Positions 61,985 to 64,000 of a stretch of DNA of 64,000 nucleotides are shown piece by piece (within the stretch, counting starts at the first letter, position 1; each line of letters opens with the position of its first letter). This stretch comes from Pseudomonadales bacterium (lineage in GTDB: Bacteria; Pseudomonadota; Gammaproteobacteria; Pseudomonadales; Azotimanducaceae), in assembly GCA_024234635.1 (NCBI GenBank), contig JACKNX010000008.1, positions 62,001 to 126,000 of the forward strand. The letters run 5' to 3'. Both the position numbers and the translations under genes were made by a program. The notes below the pieces were generated by a model. It worked only from the letters and a program-made list of their open reading frames with translations, was not told the DNA's origin and made no database searches.

Positions 61985-62755
61985 TCATCCGGCCGTGACG
62001 GCCAGTGGTTCCGGCAGCTCCGCTGTTTCACGCCACCATCCCGGCACCACCCGGGCAGCGTGCGCAAGATCCTTCGGATCGTCGATCTCGCACCAGCCCA
62101 ATCCACCCGTACTGACCGTGCCGACGTAACCCTGTGCCGCCAGCTCGTCGATGGCGGACAGGTACCAGCGCTTCAGCGTGGACTCGTTTTCCATCATGGA
62201 TTCCAGTTGCCGCCGGAACAACGCGGCACCGATGTCGGAGAAACGGATCATGCCGATGGACTCGCCGCTCACCGCATTCACGTCCAGACGCTTGTCGACG
62301 CGCACCAGCCGGTCACCATCGACGATGACCTTCATATCGTCCGCGTCATAGCCGGACTTGACGTTGGTGACGAGGGTGATCGGATACTTGGACGGCGCTG
62401 CCAGCAGGCGACGGAATATTCCCGCTTCGAACATCGTATCGCCATTCACCACCACGAAGGGCACATGCATTTCATGCCGTGCCACCCAGCATGTACCTAA
62501 ATTGTCGGACAGCGCGTAGAACGGGTTGTGGCTGACCCGCACCGGCAGATCGGTACAGGCGGCCGCGATGGCACGCACCTGGGGAGCCTGAAAGCCGGCC
62601 ACCACCACCACTTCGTTCGCCCCCCCGGCGTGCAGCGCCTTGAGCTGCCACTCCAGGGCGGAGCGTTCACCCAGTTGTAACGCACACTTGGGACAATTCT
62701 CGGTGTAAGGCAGAAGACGACGCCCCTGCCCCGCGCTGAGGATGATGACTTTCAT
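61985..62755 (-). CDS. NTP transferase (sugar- or alcohol-phosphate nucleotidyltransferase)
   Basis: About 256 residues. The N-terminal MKVIILSAGQGRRLLPYTENCPKC is the classic G-x-G-x-R nucleotidyltransferase motif, and VVVNGDTMFEAGIFRRLL (near 98-115) holds the metal-binding Asp. The length and pattern fit the phosphocholine/inositol-phosphate cytidylyltransferase-like group. Acting with the CDP-alcohol phosphatidyltransferase some 5 kb away, it could supply the CDP-activated headgroup. GGAAAAC precedes ATG 62755 at about 7 nt. It lies on the same strand as the HIT gene, and between it and the hydroxylase is a 217-bp gap. Confidence 0.85.
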   Translation of the reverse strand: MKVIILSAGQGRRLLPYTENCPKCALQLGERSALEWQLKALHAGGANEVVVVAGFQAPQVRAIAAACTDLPVRVSHNPFYALSDNLGTCWVARHEMHVPFVVVNGDTMFEAGIFRRLLAAPSKYPITLVTNVKSGYDADDMKVIVDGDRLVRVDKRLDVNAVSGESIGMIRFSDIGAALFRRQLESMMENESTLKRWYLSAIDELAAQGYVGTVSTGGLGWCEIDDPKDLAHAARVVPGWWRETAELPEPLAVTAG

Positions 62756-62972
62756 GTTCAGTTTTCCGGCGAACCCAACACGGCGTCTCCCGAACCCCCC
62801 GTCCGGCGGACGCCTACCCCCATGTGGATCGATCCTCCGATCCAGCCGATGTCGTGCAACCCCGCTCATCGCGCGTCACAAGGACGCGCGCCCGCTTCAT
62901 GCGGCTTCTCCCGGGCAGCGAAGCTACCATACCTTCAGGCATTTACCCAGACAGCCAGGACCGCGCGCCATG

Positions 62973-63746
62973 TCAATCCGTGCGGATGCCCAGCCGTTCA
63001 TTCCAGCGGGTGAGATTTGCCAGTGGCCTGCGCACGTAGGTAGTACGCCGCGCCAGGAACATCAGGGTCCTGCGGGCGACTTCACCGACCCTGTCCAGCG
63101 GCCTGTCCAGATCGATGAACAGTACCACCCGCGTCTCGTCGGTGTCGTTGTGCACTTCGTGTTCGTAGGTGTCGTCGAAACACAACAACTCACCCTCACC
63201 CCAGTGCCGCACCTCCCCGCCGACACGAATCCAGCAGCTTTCCCGCTGCTTCGGCACACGTACACCGAGGTGACAGCGCAGCAGCGCCTTGCTGGGCCCC
63301 CGATGCGGGGGAATGTGGTAGCCGGGTGAGAGAATGGAAAACCAGGCATTCTGCAGGCGCGGCAGGGCATCCAGCAGCCGCGCCGTCTCCGGGCACTGGG
63401 CGCAGTTCGCATCCACCCGGTTCGCGAACGCGTAGAACACGAATGTCTTCCAGTTGTCACCGCGGGAGATGCGCACCTGATCCGGCGACAGCTGGTGAAA
63501 CGTGGGGATGTCGTCACGGTGGGTGAGCACCTGATCCAGTTCCGTCCGGATCGCGCCGAAGTTGTCCACCAGTGGCTGCAACGCCGGAAAGTAGGACGGC
63601 GACATGAAGGGCGTGGTGGGCACCTGCGAATGGCGGTCGAAGAAGCGATCCACCATGCGCATCACCTTGCGGCCGATGGTGACGCCAAGTCTGGGCGGCG
63701 GTGCCTGCGGCGCGTCGGTGGAAGGCTGACTGGGTGGTGCGGACAT
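62973..63746 (-). CDS. 2-oxoglutarate-dependent hydroxylase (AspH/LpxO-like)
   Basis: About 257 residues from ATG 63746. The aspartyl/asparaginyl beta-hydroxylase fold is seen in SPGYHIPPHRGPSKALLRCHLGV (near 145-167) and GEGELLCFDDTYEHEVHND (near 188-206), giving the Fe-binding histidines, and in TRVVLFIDLDRPL. The family includes LpxO, which hydroxylates lipid A. An acidic or membrane-spanning N-terminus is not evident. Within this locus the likely substrate is the acyl chain or base of a sphingolipid, which is an inference. It follows the C-terminus of a kinase-like gene by 41 bp. Confidence 0.85.
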   Translation of the reverse strand: MSAPPSQPSTDAPQAPPPRLGVTIGRKVMRMVDRFFDRHSQVPTTPFMSPSYFPALQPLVDNFGAIRTELDQVLTHRDDIPTFHQLSPDQVRISRGDNWKTFVFYAFANRVDANCAQCPETARLLDALPRLQNAWFSILSPGYHIPPHRGPSKALLRCHLGVRVPKQRESCWIRVGGEVRHWGEGELLCFDDTYEHEVHNDTDETRVVLFIDLDRPLDRVGEVARRTLMFLARRTTYVRRPLANLTRWNERLGIRTD

Positions 63747-63787
63747 GGCGGACTCACCGACTCCGGGAGTTGGATGCGGGGTGCGCT

Positions 63788-64000
63788 TTATAACACTACC
63801 CAGCGCAGGGGTGGACTCAAGGATATCCCGGATTGTTGCCCCCCTGTGGCGTACAACTCGCCGTCGATGGTATACCAGCCCGCGAAGTCCAGCGTCAGCG
63901 ACCGCACATCCCGGGTCTCGAAACCCGGCCGGGCAAACAGTTCGGGCGCGCCACGCGCCAGCTTGCGCAGGTGCCGCCACAACGCGCCCGCTTCCGGGAA
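63788..64000 (-). CDS. C-terminal fragment of diacylglycerol/ceramide-kinase-like protein
   Basis: Only about 70 residues lie in the window; the frame runs off its end. They read as the C-terminal beta-domain of DAGK-catalytic family lipid kinases, with ETRDVRSLTLDFAGWYTIDGELY and the final ISLSPPLRWVVL. Such kinases phosphorylate diacylglycerol, sphingosine or ceramide. A kinase next to a CDP-alcohol transferase and nucleotidyltransferase fits a headgroup pathway starting from a phosphorylated ceramide. The assignment is limited by the small part seen. Confidence 0.62.
   Translation of the reverse strand, partial: FPEAGALWRHLRKLARGAPELFARPGFETRDVRSLTLDFAGWYTIDGELYATGGQQSGISLSPPLRWVVL

Noticed and set aside
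1..64000. tRNA, rRNA, CRISPR arrays, insertion-sequence transposases or integrases
   Set aside because: None was seen by eye on either strand; small tRNAs could be missed without a covariance search.

Overview
The window is high-GC DNA from a Gram-negative bacterium: lipoprotein signals, a TonB-dependent receptor, LptF/LptG/LptA homologues and outer-membrane barrel proteins are all present. Gene content (acyl-CoA dehydrogenases, CaiB-type CoA transferase, Baeyer-Villiger-type monooxygenase, meta-cleavage enzymes, DUF5916, YIP1, sphingolipid genes) suggests a metabolically versatile, probably aerobic proteobacterium, most likely a gammaproteobacterium that degrades steroid-, terpenoid- or aromatic-type carbon. 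No rRNA, tRNA, CRISPR array, integrase or transposase was seen. Coding density is high, with many 4-base ATGA/GTGA overlaps.

Region by region. (1) 1-5.5 kb: surface-polysaccharide functions, namely a PIG-L deacetylase and a glycosyltransferase (minus strand), a sulfotransferase and a Wzt-type ABC ATPase whose permease is not beside it. (2) 5.7-9.3 kb: a TIGR03084-type metal-binding protein, a parallel beta-helix lipoprotein and a nitroreductase. (3) 9.3-11.7 kb: two acyl-CoA dehydrogenases. (4) 11.9-15.9 kb: a plus-strand amine-utilisation operon (permease, glutamine-synthetase-like ligase, Fe-alcohol dehydrogenase). (5) 15.9-25.8 kb: minus-strand catabolic genes including a 2-oxo-enoate hydratase, RidA, an RraA-like aldolase, an extradiol dioxygenase, three flavin or hydrolase enzymes and an amidohydrolase, with a decayed serine-hydrolase pseudogene embedded. 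(6) 25.8-30 kb: a C39 peptidase-containing ABC exporter with its HlyD partner, and two tiny unknown genes. (7) 30-37.2 kb: a HpaE-like aldehyde dehydrogenase coupled to an orphan LigA-like protein, a cytochrome b561-YceI fusion, MauE and MauD homologues separated and flanked by an inverted repeat element, and a cobalamin riboswitch in front of a BtuB-like receptor. (8) 37.2-49.2 kb: SDRs, START and YIP1 proteins, DUF5916, a solute symporter, a monooxygenase with an altered fingerprint, a CMD protein, a CoA transferase and an enoyl-CoA hydratase. (9) 49.3-51 kb: a TauE/SafE permease and a peroxiredoxin-glutaredoxin fusion.

(10) 51.4-64 kb is the most striking part: a bacterial sphingolipid locus. 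It holds a fatty acyl-AMP ligase, a ketosphinganine-reductase-like SDR, a dedicated ACP and a serine palmitoyltransferase on the plus strand. These are followed by genes predicted to add a headgroup (CDP-alcohol phosphotransferase, nucleotidyltransferase, a separate NTP:sugar/alcohol-phosphate nucleotidyltransferase, the C-terminus of a diacylglycerol/ceramide-kinase-like protein), to modify the lipid (2-oxoglutarate hydroxylase), and apparently to export it (LptF, LptG and LptA homologues without LptB or LptC). The inference that these Lpt proteins form a sphingolipid-dedicated transport path is the main hypothesis of this annotation. No recognisable ceramide N-acyltransferase is inside the window.
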